Part shown: positions 1-11,902 of the stretch, in pieces
How the letters are laid out: every line of letters begins with the position of its first letter
Position numbering within the stretch: the first letter of the stretch is position 1
Assembly (NCBI GenBank): GCA_030490835.1
Contig: CM059975.1
Span: 59,573,174 to 59,637,173 of the forward strand
DNA length: 64,000 nucleotides
From: Annona cherimola
Taxonomy: Eukaryota > Streptophyta > Magnoliopsida > Magnoliales > Annonaceae
Reading direction: 5' to 3'
The notes under the pieces: generated by a model
What the model was told of the DNA's origin: nothing
The model's database searches: none
The model's input: only the letters and a program-made list of their open reading frames with translations
Program-made: the position numbers and the translations under genes

Positions 1-1734
1 AAATAAAAGGCAAGGCATGCAAGCATATGATGATATACAAGCATATAAGATGATCATTTTCCACTTGTCTAGGTGAAGATAAGGAAAAGATCTAAGGGAC
101 GAGTGAACTTCCCATAGGTAAGCAAGCAAGCTTTTAAAAATGTTGATTTTATCTCAAATGTTGAAATGTTTGAAAGAGCTTTATATTGATGATTCTAAGA
201 TTTTCTTGTAAGCAAGGAACTTTTATGAAAATGATGTTTATTTTTCAATTATTGAGATGAATTGTGAATTGCTTTATTGAAATGATACGTGGAGACAAGA
301 TTTTCAAAATTCTATTTCAAAAAGGATTTTTATGATAAGGAAGTTTGATTCCTTTATAAAATAATGTTGTAAGCAAGTACAACTTTTGAAATTATGATTT
401 TATTTTCAGCATTGAAATGCTTTGGAATTGCTTCATTATAAGTAAGTTCCCAAAAATCTATTTCAAAAGAAAGTTTGATTTATGAAAAGAAAGTTTGATT
501 TATGAAAAGAAAGTTTGATTCTTCAAAAAATGGTATTTGAAAGTAGACAAAGTTTTGAAATGAATTATTAAGAGATCTTGAAAATGATGCTTTTGAGATG
601 TTTTGAAAGTTCCTCGAATATTGAAATGTTTTGAATCTCTTTAAATATTGAAACGCTTTGAGATTGCTTTATAGTGATGTTTTAAAAGGGTTTAAGGGTG
701 ACCAACTCGATAAGTTAATTGCTTTAGATAATTTGATTTCTATTTGTTAATGGTATTCAAAGAATATACACGTTCTTATATATATATAAGAATGATAAGG
801 ATGTCGTATAAATGAAAAATATGATGCCGGAGTGGATGAATGGAAAAGATACATTTGCATATCCTTTACAATGCCCAAAAATGGGAATAAAAATATTTGC
901 AAGAAAATCTTTTGAAAATGTTACTTTCTTTTCAAATATTGAATGATTTCGAAATTGCTTTATCATATTAGTTTTAAAACTTGTTTACAAGTAAACAAGT
1001 AAACCTTTTGAACTACTAATTTTTCTTAAAAATTGATATGTTTTAAAATTCTTTGAATTTTGAAGTATTTTGAAAACCACTTTATGTTGATGATTTTAAA
1101 ACCATTTAAGAGTGCTCATCCAAAATGTGATTTAAATACTGTTAAAAATTACCAATCATGTTAAAAATGAGTATGCAAGCTCTTCTCTATATGAAAATGA
1201 CCAAAATGTCATGTGATTGAAGTATATAATGCCAGGTGAATGAAAGTCATGCACGGAAAGTTAGGAGGCTAGTTAAGGTAAGAAAATTCATGTTTTCATG
1301 GGTAGTTGTGCCCTTGAAATTTCCAAGTTGGTGTGGCCGGTGTCTTTTAGTAGAATGGTCATGTTTCCGTCGGTAATTGATCATTTGGTAAGTGTCATCT
1401 ACCATATGGAAAGGATTTCATCGGGCTAGCGTACCATCACATGAAGAATCATGACATGAATAGAAATGATACGTTTGCATATTCATTGTTTATGAAATGA
1501 CCTTGGCACAGAGTTGCCAAACTTTTAATTTTGAAAAAGGGCACAAAGTTTCCAAGCTTTCAGTTTAAAAAAAAGGCACAGACGGATGTTTGTGAGATTT
1601 CAAGAGGACATAAACCGAGGTCTGTATTGTTTTATGAAATCATACTATCATGTCGATGTGGATAAAAAATGATGTATAATGCACCAGAATGATGAATAGG
1701 TCAATAGTTAGAGACGATCACAGGTGGATTAGGG

Positions 1735-3585
1735 TGTAAAGACCAGGTATTGTATTTTATTTTCATTATAATTTTTCCCTGTTTATGAGGAAATTTATGA
1801 ACATGCTAGTAGAAATTAATGATGTTAGTGGGATTCACAACGTATATAGACATGACATCTAGGAGAACGTATAGTGCATATATGCATGTACTATGATCCT
1901 AGCACATTGACTTATATGAGACACCATTCACGAGCATATTGGGACATGAGTATAGTTTTACAGTAGCAGCTTTCTATAATGCACCGCTAGGTTATGGTAT
2001 GATTTTTTGGGTATAGATTTAGAGGTGTATGATTGACGTGTCATTTTTGAGCATTATGACTATCTCCACCTTATAGAGTATGCCCAGTCAGGTCGCGGGG
2101 GTAAAGGGGGCAGCGCTCGACCCGTGTCTACGAGATTTTTAATCTACTAAGTTGTATGGGTGGGAAAGAAAGTGACAAATCGTGATTAAACTCGGTCCAT
2201 GCTCGGGCCTAGCCTGTGCCCAACCTGTCTCGATGAGATTTTATTTAAAAGAAGGGTCGCGCTAGGGTTTCATTCATGCTCGTCTTCCTCTCCCCTCTTC
2301 TTCTGCTTCCTCTTTCGTTCTTCCTAACCTCGATAGCCCTAGGTGTTTTCATAAACCCTTCTGAATCTCTTTGAAGATTGTCGGTTCACACCAAGGAAGC
2401 TAGGATCTAGAAGATCCGAGTTTGAAGCTACTATTTTGGGGAAAATCACGAATGAGGTAAGTAGATGTTGCCTCTCATTAAATTAGTGATGGAATCTCAT
2501 CTTAAACATGATATAGAGATGGTGTAGAAGGGTAGTGTCAAATAATTTCATGGTTTAGAACATTAGGGTTCATGACAGTTTATGGTTAACAGGGTTTGGG
2601 GAAAAATCGAATTTTACTATGAGATCTTTGTGCTACAGACGAACCATTAGCAGTCCTTACATGATTAGAACATGACATTTGTCAAGTGAGTTGAACTAGG
2701 ATGAGGGACTAGAGGTTTTTCCTTTTGACATCCATCATGTGTTCGAGGAAATGCTTGTGTGACTGTTGGTATGCTAGAATGAAAGTAAACTATATTAAGT
2801 TTGCTAATATTGTATCCGTGGTTTCTGACATTCATTCTTTTGTGTTATGGATGATGTGTTATCTGAGATGGGTGATTATAAAGGGTTGTTCATGGCCCTT
2901 GGTTGACATGAGGAGGGGACTGTATGTCATCTTTGGTTTATATGTGAATATATGTATATGATCTTGGGTGTGGGTGTTGGACCCATATGTCTCGTATGGT
3001 CATTTAAGAATCATTTTTTTGTCATGACATGTGCATCTGGAGTCTTATTTCTTTCACTGTGTGCTAATAGCTATCTACTTATTGAGTTTGTTTAGACTCA
3101 CGTGGTTTATTATTTTGTCTTTAGATCACGGGTCGGGTGAGGAGCCTTGAGATAAGACCGGAGGAGGACCTAACCCTGGAAACATTTAGATTAACATTTG
3201 TATTTTTAGTTATTTGGATTTCTTTTTATGCTAACATATGCAGACATTTAGTTCCAATGATGACAAACATTTTGTATGTGGTTACTTTAAACTAGTTATA
3301 ATCTATGTAGACACATGTATGTGATCTTTCGAGTTACCTGTGGTGTAATGATGAGTTATGATGATTTTCTTTCCGAAAGGACGTCTTTATAGTATAGGCA
3401 TGTGACTGTGTGAATGTAGGACTAAAAGTTTATATTTTGAAATGAAATTATGATATTCATTTATAACAGGTCCTTTGTACTATACCAGCCCCTTATAGTT
3501 ATGGAGAGATGCTGTCGAATTTTTCTTAAGTTATATGGTACCCATTGACTAGCCATTAAGAATATCTAAGCAATGGGGCATTACA
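1735..3585 (+). mobile_element. Solo LTR of family LTR2 inside H 5' LTR
   Basis: The segment begins TGTAAAGACCAGG and ends GGGGCATTACA. It is the reverse complement of the LTR at 54025-55707, which defines both ends. The flanks are taggg (1730-1734) and cgggg (3586-3590). This is at best an imperfect 5-bp target duplication with two transition differences, as expected for an old insertion. Sense orientation is inferred from a donor-like GAG|GTAAGT at 2457 and a branch-point and acceptor-like block ending in TCTTTAG at 3124. There is no internal coding region, so this is a solo LTR. The GC-rich part near 2090-2300 shares a CTCGACCCG-type block with the other copy. Confidence 0.75.
2457..3124 (+). 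other. Candidate intron within LTR2 copy 1
   Basis: A strong donor (GAG|GTAAGT) at 2457 and an acceptor (U-rich tract then TTTAG) at 3123-3124 bracket 668 bases. About 27 bases before the acceptor lies TTGAGT...ACTCAC, which contains a branch-point-like CTCAC. The independent copy at 54025-55707 keeps both sites at nearly the same spacing (674 bases). Splicing is an inference only. Confidence 0.4.
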
Positions 3586-3804
3586 CGGGGCCCGCCTCTA
3601 CATGTGGCCAAGTCACTAAGGAAAGACAGGAGGCCGGCGGCGCCCTCCTTAAAATTGGAGTAGGTTCAAAGATAGCCGCCTGGCTCGCGTGCTATCACAT
3701 GGAAGGTTTCTTTCCTATGGAAGGATAATAATTTGGTTAGTGTCACGTACCAGAGGGATAAAAACGTATTTGCATATGCTTTAAAAGACCTAAAATTGGC
3801 ATAT

Positions 3805-4145
3805 GGAAATATTTTAGGACATAAGAATGTCCACATAGAAAAAAGGGTTTATATGAAAATATTTTAGGACATAAGAATGCCCACATAAAAAAAGATTTAC
3901 ATGAAAATATTTTAAGACATGAGAATGTCCACATGGAAAAAGGTTTCCAAGAAAATGTTTTAGGATATAAGATTTTCCACATGAAAAAAGGGTTTATATG
4001 AAAAAATTTTAGAACATGAGAATGTCCACATGAAAAAATATTTTCATGAAAATGTTTTAGGACAGGATGATGTCCACATGAAAATTGATTTCTATGAAAA
4101 TATTTTAGGACATAAGAATGTCCCCTTAAAAAAGGTTTATATGAA
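3805..4145 (+). repeat. 48-bp tandem repeat, about 7 units, each with a hairpin
   Basis: The repeated core falls at about 3819, 3868, 3915, 3963, 4012, 4060 and 4108, giving a period of 47-49 bases. Each unit reads roughly TTTTAGGACAT then AAGAATGTCC, so it contains an inverted repeat GGACAT/ATGTCC around a 4-base loop. The same type of module occurs in the F-family LTRs at about 32028 and 46470-46975. Confidence 0.8.
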
Positions 4146-4982
4146 AAAGTTTACGTGCATATGCTTCGCCTTTGAAAAGCCCAAAATTTAGGTCATGAAA
4201 TATTTATAGGAAGAAGGTTTTGAAAAAGGTTTAAAATGAAAATGCTTACTTATTTATTTTATCACTAACGTTTTGTTTTTCCCAACCTTAGGCAGGTACA
4301 AGGCACAAGCGGAGAAGCAAAGCTAAATATTATTTACCTGTATGTTATAGATGAATGAATGTGTTGATAATGAAGTCCCAGGTTGTAAATATCTCAAATG
4401 TGATGTGAACAAATAAATATTTATGTTGAGAATTCCATTTGAGTTCAACCCATGAATATATGATTATTTGTAACATGAAAGTAAGATTTTCTGTGTATCA
4501 ATTATATGATATATGTGTGTTAAGGTTAGATGATGAAAGTATATGATTAGACATGATTAAGTTGTTTGAGTTACTAATATTCCTGAATGGATTGTATTGA
4601 TATGATATGGCTGGGATAGAAGAAAGGTTAATTGAAAATGCTGGTATGCTAAGAATAGATAGATACTTAGTATTGACATGAAATTATCAGGTTATGATTA
4701 TATTGTATGAAAATAACATGATTAGGTCACGAGGACTTTTAATGTAAAGGAGCAAGTTGATATGTTATGAATAATATGTGCAATTGGTTACAAGTATATG
4801 TTGCTTGTAAAAGATTGAATCAGACGAAGGAAATGGAATGAAAAGAAAAAAAAAATTTCGCTAAATGAAATGGATTCAAAATCCTGCTAAGTGATCAGGA
4901 CAACAATCCTGTTTCATAATTACCAATAAAAAAGATCCCGAAGTAAGGCTCCGGCGCCTCGAGTTGGGGGCACTATAGAGCT

Positions 4983-4994
4983 TGGTATCAGAGA
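4983..4994 (+). promoter_or_regulatory. Primer binding site (tRNA-iMet) of element H
   Basis: The sequence TGGTATCAGAGA matches, but for the last base, the complement of the 3' end of plant initiator tRNA-Met. It lies just after the LTR. AATTGGTAAA follows a few bases later, as in elements A, B and E. Confidence 0.8.
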
Positions 4995-5073
4995 AAGAAT
5001 TGGTAAACAAGTCTGGAAAGAGAAAAATGAAGGATGATGAAAGGAAAGGGAAGATACCACAGAAAGTGATATC

Positions 5074-5168
5074 TGACGAGCTGCATATATGTCTAACTAA
5101 AATGCTCGTTTTAATGCAAGTATATGTGTTGATCCAGTAATAAAGAGTGAGTAGAGTATCGTTCCTAC
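5074..5168 (-). mobile_element. Remnant of 3' LTR of element I
   Basis: This segment aligns with the start of the right LTR (from 8778) over about 95 bases with roughly ten differences, mostly transitions. After about 5168 the two diverge, so the remaining 1.3 kb of this LTR is deleted. Its outer edge abuts the atatc duplication. Confidence 0.8.
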
Positions 5169-6900
5169 AAACTTATTGCTTTGATTCTTCTCACCATATT
5201 TCAAGGTATCTGGAGATTTCTCTTTTTGTTTTTCATTCATTTTTTCAACCCCCCTCACCATATTTCAGGGTATCTAAGAAGAATTTTCTATGAAGAGATA
5301 TTACCATGGCTTTCCCTTGCCTTTTTACGCAAACCTTGACATTTATAGATGCCAAGTCCCAGTTACTCAGCTTGGGTTATTCACCCCTTTCATTATTTAT
5401 TGCAAAATCTTATTAGGAGGAACATATTAAGCCGATTTACTATGTACCTGCATTTTTCAACCTTAAGTCTCAAGTAAAATGATGACTTATAATATGAATC
5501 AATGAGACAATATATTTACTTTAAAGCATAAGGTTAAAAAGAACATATATATAAGCTCAAAAATGGGGAACAAAGATTGCAAAAGATATATCATTAAAGT
5601 ATAACTAGGCGCAAGCATTTATATTACACAAAAAATTTGCCTTAATCATTTCAATAGAACATATTGGTAAGTACTTGAACTATAAAATTCAACTGCTTAA
5701 CTGATCATATCATTCACATGTCATTTGAAAATAAAAAAAAATTAACACACTCTTAATTAATGCATAATCATGGCTCAAAAATTTTCAAAATTTTGAAATA
5801 TATGTCCTCAATGCATATTAACCAAAATTTTCATGAATTTTGATTTCAATTTAAAATTTTCTTGAATATTGCAAGTATTCCTTAAGATAGATTGCAACTA
5901 ACTGATTATCATAGGCAAGATTTTAAATGCAATGCAACCTAACAAACATATATAATATAACCATCTAAATGCAATGCATGACTACAGACACGATAGAACA
6001 AAGCAACCCCCCACACTTGAGGAACACATTGTCCTCAATGCATATAACTAAAAAAAAATACAAATGACAATGATATGGAGATCCACATGCAGATGATATA
6101 CAAATCAAAATGAAAATCTAAGGAAAAGAAAAGAAAAGAAAAGGAACTGGTGACTCCCTTGGTCGTCGGGATGAAAAGGATGCTCATCATCTCTCTCGCT
6201 CTCTTCTCCTTCTTCTTCCTCTACTGATAAAAAATGTGCATTGGTTGCCTTCGCAATACTTAATACATGATGATAAATGAGGTACCCAAAATCAAATAAC
6301 TTGTCGACAAGGATAGTGTATGACAAGAGAGCTCGGTTGAGAGCGACATCACAAGTAGGAAGAAGGAAGAAATCGAGTAGCATAATATTGAAAAGTGCAT
6401 TGCAAGCTCAAATGTCTAGGACTCTACACCCCAAATATATTCCATAAAATCTCTTCTCAGACAATTCAACTCAAGTTTCAAGCCACATGATTGATACCAC
6501 AAGGCAATCCATAAACTTCTCCTCCACTATTTTAAACTCGTAGCCACAATAAAATAATGGAATAGCTTGAGCCAAAAAGTTACCCACAAGAAGCACATCC
6601 ACATGACTGCAAATATATAAAAAATGCAAACCACCCACTTGCACACCTTTTACTTAAAGTAATAAAATAGGTGATTCACTACAAGTAGTAAAAAAATTTG
6701 CATAGAACTTCAACGGCCCAAAAATATGCAAAAATAGAGGATTTTGATATTGAAAATGATATCAACTAAGAAAACCATGGTTTTCATGTCGACGGGCTCA
6801 AAAAATGCTTTCCGTTGATATGTGGTAGCTCCCATAACTCCTCCGGGATCAAAAGTTATGGCCAGTTGAAGTTGACATGCTGAAAACTAGTGTTTTGCTA
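5169..6900. other. Non-coding interior of element I
   Basis: No convincing gene. Two similar stretches (CTCACCATATTTCA, about 5197 and 5263) flank a C-rich tract. At about 6005 there is a second C-rich tract followed by CACACTTGAGGAACAC, which on the minus strand is purine-rich and PPT-like. The short reading frame at 6105-6383 (minus) has an acidic stretch but no family I recognise. I treat the region as the untranslated 3' part of element I. Confidence 0.5.
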
Positions 6901-6914
6901 TTTTTTATGCTGGT

Positions 6915-7300
6915 TGGGGGGACAGCGCCGGGGCACCAAAAATTAAGGCCGGGACGCCGACTTGCTGACTCAAATGTTGCCACATGTTTTTTCCTTGAAA
7001 CGAGTGGCGCCGGGGCGCCGGATCATGATGCCGGAGTGCCACTTCGCTGATCCCAATTTGCTGCAACATGTTCTTTTACAAAAACTTAGCGTTGGGGCGC
7101 CAAAAATTGAGGCCGGGGCGCCGACTTGCTGACTCAAACGTTGCCACATGTTTTTTCCTTGAAACGAGTGGTGCCGGGGTGCCGGATCATGACGCCTGAG
7201 TGCCACTTCGCTGATCCCAATTTGCTGCAACATGTTCTTTTACAAAAACTTAGCGTCGGGGCGCCAAAAATTGAGGCTGAAGCCTCACTCCAACAACATT
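6915..7300 (-). repeat. 164-bp tandem repeat rich in GGCGCC, about 2.2 units
   Basis: The phrase ACTTGCTGACTCAAA recurs at 6960 and 7124, giving a 164-bp period. A third partial unit starts near 7250. Each unit contains GC-rich palindromes such as GGCGCC and CGCCGGGGCGCC in an otherwise AT-rich element. A related GC-rich patch with GGCGCC lies in the LTR of the same element (about 9825-9945). Reading frames across it on both strands are by-products of the repeat. Confidence 0.8.
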
Positions 7301-7727
7301 TTCTTGTCTTGAATGATGAATATAAACTTGAAACTCCTTGATTCCATCATCTATCAACTTCAAAGTGGATTGAAAATCCATATTTGAGCATGATAATCTG
7401 ATCCTTCCTCGCCTTGGGAGATAGCTGCTTTATTCTTCCCAAAAAAAGAGAGATGATTGCTTGATAAAATTCACTTTTTGAATTATGTTGAGCTGCACTT
7501 CCTAAGATCACAATACATGTATTCATAGAGAATTGACCAAGTAATGAATCAAACTTTCTTTTACATGTCAATTTTCAAAAAATGGTGATCTTTATTTGGT
7601 TCTCTTGCTTCAAGATACACACGATGGATCTTGTCACTATGCCTTGGATCAAAAATCAAAAAGTGTAATGGGTTGTCTCCCGTTCAACACTAAATTTATC
7701 GTCTTCAGCCCGGCGTTGTGTTTATGA

Positions 7728-8632
7728 TTAACCAATTCCCGCTCCAGGAAGTTCAGATCTCTTTTTAGCCTCTTCAAATGGATTAGTTAGTCTCTTTTCT
7801 TGAATTTCATAGAGACTATAGAAGAGTTGTTCTTCAGGATCTTGAATTAATAATGGCTTCAAGATGCTGCTTTCCACGGTTATGCATTGATCAATTAAGC
7901 CACTCTGCACCTTAATTTCAGGAAAACCAATTAGAGGCATGTTGCTATGACAATTTTCAACTTTCTCCACTGTATCAACCTCTATTTCTTCATCAATTTT
8001 CTCTTCTACTTCCTGGCTTTCCATTGGTCGACCAATTGTTGAAGAATGAATTTAGGGGTAAATTGTTCTGCTGCATAAATGGATATATCTTCTTTGATGC
8101 TTGTAGTGACTTTGCAGCCCTCATCCAATATAGTTTCCCTTGAGTCCTCCTCAATATTAGTTGAAGAAAACACTTGATGCCTACTTTGGATTGCAGTAGC
8201 CAACTGCTCCACCTATTTTTGTATGTTCATGTTAAACTCCATTTGGGTCTTCATGAATTGTACGAATATGTCCTCCAAAGATGACTTGCTTTCAGGTGGT
8301 GTTGGATCCACTGTTTGATATGCTTGAAATCCTATGGGCATCATATTTTCTGATTGCGGGTCTCCACAGTCATCCCGTGCATCATTTGAATGATCAAGAT
8401 GGCCCATGGATGCTGAGTAATACACGCATCAATTTGATAAATGTCTCTCGCCTCTACATAAATTGCAGTAAGTTGAATAAAAATTGTCCATATCTTGCAT
8501 TTGATTGTCAAAACCTGCAAATTGAGCTGGAGGTGCCCATGTATTGTCATATTGATGGAAACCAATTGTGCTTAGTATTGAAAATTTTGCATTTAGCCAG
8601 GGGTACACATTTGAAGCCATTGAAAATTGCAA
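7728..8632 (-). pseudogene. gag-like remnant of element I
   Basis: Read on the minus strand from the PBS side, several short frames follow one another: 8632-8429, 8425-8213, 8212-8006 and 8024-7728. One segment reads LEDIFVQFMKTQMEFNMNIQ, then a stop, then VEQLATAI. This resembles the C-terminal coiled segment of Athila/Tat gag proteins, where a QFM...Q.E.Q.GQLA pattern is usual. The interrupting stop is TAG, compatible with an original CAG. The acidic segment at 8024-7728 is unassigned. No zinc knuckle or protease is visible, so the protein is broken and the family call is tentative. Confidence 0.45.
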
Positions 8633-8753
8633 TAAAAAGACCCTTGAAATAAATTTTTATCAAAAGCACAAAAAGGAAAAAAAAACTACGTATATTATAT
8701 ACACATTCACAATAGACAACTGAAATTATCAGGTACTAAGTTTAAAGCACCAA

Positions 8754-8771
8754 TCCCCGGCAACGGCGTCA
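8754..8771 (-). promoter_or_regulatory. Primer binding site (tRNA-Asp) of element I
   Basis: On the plus strand this reads TCCCCGGCAACGGCGTCA, the 3' end of plant tRNA-Asp with one C-to-T difference. Read on the minus strand it is therefore a primer binding site for tRNA-Asp. It lies 6 bases inside the right LTR, as expected for a minus-strand Tat/Athila element. Confidence 0.9.
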
Positions 8772-8777
8772 AAAACT

Positions 8778-10199
8778 TGACGAGCTGCGTATATGTCTAA
8801 TTAAAATGCTCATTTTAATGTAAGTATACGTGCCGATCAAGTAATAAAGAGTGAGTAGAGTATTGTTCCCACGAGGATTGTGTTAAGCACGTTAGCACCT
8901 TGAATCTCAATTATCTAAGTGAATTGATAAAATGAATGAGAGTTGTATTTAAAGAATTGAATTAAACTAAACTTAGCAAAGCAGTAAATGACCAAAGTGG
9001 AGTGGAATACTACTGAGATTGCCTTGAGATGATGAGATAGGTGGAAATATGAATTCATTGAATCATAGCTATGTTATTTGGTTCCAATTAAATTAGTTGT
9101 GCAGAGATTACTAATCTAGGTTCATTCATATTCATATATGTCTTCCAACACATACAAACCTAACCAAATTTTAGCTATGTGCTATGTTCCCATGCACACA
9201 AGTAAAACAAGATGATAACCACATAACCTAATTAAGATTACACAGGATTAATAGGTATATTCCTATCCATATTAACATCCAACGCAAACAAGAGCTAGAA
9301 AACCTGTGCCTCATATATGGATCTTATTCAAATTCTATTTTTTCAAGCATGAATCTAAATATTCAATCAATCCACAAGGTTGCAAAGTTTGTAAACGCAT
9401 TAAGCATGATATATAAGGGTAATATCAAGCAACATAATTCACAGCACAACTATATCGTCATTTCAAGCATAAGAAACCAAATAACATAGACTATGAGTTC
9501 AAATCCTATATATCTCCCACTATAGGAAGGTTTTGCCCATAAATATGACTTCAATTCCCATTAAAATCAAGTTATAATCATCTCATGCAAGAAAAATAAC
9601 AAATAGGAAGAGATAGATGAGAAGAGGAGATGAAACTCAATGGATTTGCAGTGATAACTTGGATCTCCACTTGCTCTTCTCTCCTTCCTTGAAGCTTTTG
9701 TGTTTCTCCCTTTCTCCACAGCCGCCACGACCACTCCTCTCTGTCTCCTCTCATAAGAAACCCTGAGAGATATATTTATATCCCTCAAAATGCAGCATGA
9801 GACACGTGCTAAAATTTGTCCGTGTAGGGTTCGGCGCCGACTCTCTGGAAGCTCGCGGACTTAAGGATTTCTTGAGAGTTCTTGTGAGGCGGTGGGATTG
9901 GCGCCTAGGTGCCTCTGTTCGGTGCTGGGGCGCCAGCTTGCTTGCTTCTTCACTTTGCTCGGTTCTTCATCCTGACTCACTCGCACACTGATAGTTACCC
10001 ATCCTTCCAACTAAAACTAAATAAATGAACTATAAATGCCTTTTTTATACTAAAAATGCATAAAAACTATATATTGTTCCTAAAATGCAAAGTGAGTGAA
10101 AACTAAGATAATGGATGCAAACTAACCACATTCTCTTGGACTAACATGCAAAACTGGTCTGAAATGGGCCATAATAACTCATATTTTTGCGAGTTATCA
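8778..10199 (-). mobile_element. 5' LTR of element I (1422 bp)
   Basis: Complete LTR. On the plus strand it runs from TGACGAGCTGC to GCGAGTTATCA. On the minus strand it begins TGATAACTCGC, a start typical of Athila/Tat LTRs. It is flanked by the target duplication on the right and the PBS on the left. A GC-rich segment at about 9825-9945 carries GGCGCC palindromes like those in the internal tandem repeat. No gene is seen. Confidence 0.85.
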
Positions 10200-10204
10200 A
10201 TATC

Positions 10205-10830
10205 ATAGCAAGGATTAATGAATGGATGTAGAATGAATAAAGGAAAGAAAGAAATTGAAATCATGATATCTATATCATGTATTATCTTCTATGATGTAGA
10301 ATTGGAATGTTAGGGATCAGAAAAAAAAGGAAATTGATTGGGACTCACTCAAATCCTAATGTGTTTGGAAGATAGGTATGGAAGGATTTTCTCTCCTTGA
10401 TGATTAGATGAACCCAAAAAAATGGGAGTAAGAATGATGATAAAGGACCCTGATGAAAGGTCCATTGGAAGTGAGAATGGAAATGAAAAAGGGAAAATGA
10501 AAAAAGGCATCAGACTAGTCTAGGACTAGTTCTCTCACGAAGGAGCCTACACTTATATAATAAAGATGTAGGCATTACCTTGTAAGAAAGGGATTGATGA
10601 AGATAGCAAAAGTCTCTTTTGACTTTTGAATAATAAATGAATATATTGTGTTTTGATGTAAAGGTGTTATTAAAATACAAGTGAAACTTATTTGCACTTG
10701 AATGATAAGTATATATGAAAAGGAAAAGTCCGTACCCATTCTATTTAATATGAATGGTTATGTATCATACGACTTGTTTTATGATAAGCAGAAAAGTATA
10801 CTAATATACATTTTACATTTATAGAAACAA
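10205..10830 (+). other. H leader after element I, no gene seen
   Basis: AT-rich sequence between the right target duplication of element I and the start of decayed gag. It corresponds to the 5' leader of H. No reading frame here resembles the extra frame found in B and E. Confidence 0.5.
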
Positions 10831-10832
10831 CA

Positions 10833-11640
10833 TACCTATGATAAGAGCACGGCTAGGCTAAACAAGGGAAAGGTGGTCGCAACTTAGAAACCTGCTAGTC
10901 AATAAGAAATAGGAGAGACCAGTAACAGGTCTAAGCGACCAAGGCAAAGAGAGCCGCCAAATCGAAGGACTCGTTAGCGACGAGTGAATGTAAACCCTAA
11001 GCCAATTGTTGAAGGTGGAACCATTACAGGTAACACCACACAGGTAAAATTTAGAGAGGAAAAAGTAGTTGTAGTTGTAAGAAAGCCATATAGCAAGCTA
11101 CCTAGGATTTGACAACTCAAATAATAGAAATAATCCAAGGTCTTTGGGAAAAGACCCAACAGGATCAATTAGAAGGGAATAAAGGAGATAGGCCGATGCA
11201 GGCCGCATTTCCTAACCTAGTACTAGGACCTATGGGAGTTGATGATAATATATTGGACACAAACAGGAAGGCTGTTGTTAACGCCTTTTTAGCTCAGCAT
11301 CCCCTGATATTCTCAGGTGAACCGGATCTTACCCGGGCTGAGCAATCGATGACTGAAATAAGGAAGTTATTTAGAATTTCATCCTGTAATGAAAACCAGA
11401 AGATTTTATGTGCCACCCATTTATAGATCAGGGACACTTATGAATGATGGGAGACTTTACTAGTCACTATGCCACCGTCCGGAAGAGGTAACATGACAGA
11501 ATTTCATGGAAGAATTTAATAAGAAATATCTCTTAGTAGGACAGTTTGATCCGGGCACCAAAGAAAGTGATACAGAGAAAGAAAGAAGCAAGAAAGTAGT
11601 GATAAGAGAAAGGAAGTTAAACTTCATCATAGTGGGTGTC
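10833..11640 (+). pseudogene. gag remnant of element H
   Basis: The N-terminal region near 10845 resembles the basic start of the E and A gag proteins (R-A-R-L...N-K-G-K), with stops. The clearest part is 11109-11426. It aligns with the gag core of A, B and E: an INAFLAQ-like segment (NAFLAQHP), GEPDL, then FRISSCNENQKILCATHL. The reading frame then breaks and the rest of the core is degenerate (traces of the WE...TMP region at 11440-11560). Gag normally forms the particle that packages element RNA; this copy cannot make it. Confidence 0.7.
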
Positions 11641-11663
11641 CCAATTTGTGAAAATTATCGAAA

Positions 11664-11897
11664 GTGTCACTTGATAAATGTTTAAAGGGTTCAAATAAAT
11701 GCTATAGATGTGGTCAAATTGGCCATGTGGAGAAATTGTGGAATTGCTGGGGCGAGATTACCAAAGTGTTTTATTGTGACCAAGTAGGACACATCGCCTC
11801 AAAAATTATCCAAACAATACACAAGGAGCCCATGGACGAGGAAGACCGGTCTAGTAAAAGACCACAACAACCACCAATTGATAAGGAACCTCTGTAA
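11664..11897 (+). pseudogene. gag zinc-knuckle remnant of H
   Basis: One knuckle begins correctly (CYRCGQIGHVEKLW) but its last Cys is displaced. The second (CDQVGHIASK) has lost its first and last Cys. E has the intact pattern CYVCDQVGHIAPNC at the equivalent place, which shows what was lost. The normal role of the knuckles is binding element RNA in the particle. Confidence 0.7.
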
Positions 11898-11902
11898 AAC
11901 CA

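Larger units (their letters stand above)
1..4975 (+). mobile_element. 5' LTR of element H, cut by window start
   Basis: This is the 5' long terminal repeat of an old Ty3/gypsy element. It ends just before a tRNA-Met primer binding site at 4983. Its first 680 bases and its stretch from about 4170 to 4390 match 26825-27670, the part of the second H LTR that lies beyond element A. It carries a GTAAGCAAG splice-donor-like site near 114, a 48-bp hairpin repeat array, the GC-rich island typical of these LTRs (about 3588-3700), and a CCTTAG acceptor-like site near 4293. A foreign solo LTR (1735-3585) interrupts it. The exact 3' end (about 4972-4976) is degraded, so the boundary is approximate. No coding sequence is seen. 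Confidence 0.75.
5074..10199 (-). mobile_element. Element I: Tat/Athila-like LTR retrotransposon, non-autonomous
   Basis: Minus-strand element inserted in the leader of H. A perfect 5-bp target duplication, atatc, flanks it (5069-5073 and 10200-10204). The right LTR (8778-10199) is complete. On the minus strand it begins TGATAACTCGC, and just inside it lies a tRNA-Asp PBS. The left LTR survives only as about 95 bases. The interior has gag-like remnants, GC-rich tandem repeats and C-rich tracts (5247-5258 and about 6005-6013, purine-rich on the minus strand), either of which may be a PPT. No reverse transcriptase or integrase is recognisable. Placement in Tat/Athila rests on the PBS type, the LTR start and the gag-like segment. 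Confidence 0.8.

Noticed and set aside
3805..4145. CRISPR array or satellite
   Set aside because: Repeat units are contiguous without unique spacers and lie inside an LTR of a plant retrotransposon.
6970..7341. Frames on both strands with repeated peptide segments
   Set aside because: Created by the 164-bp tandem repeat; not evidence of a repeat protein.
8281..8652. 123-codon plus-strand frame
   Set aside because: Antisense to the gag-like remnant of element I; no family resemblance.
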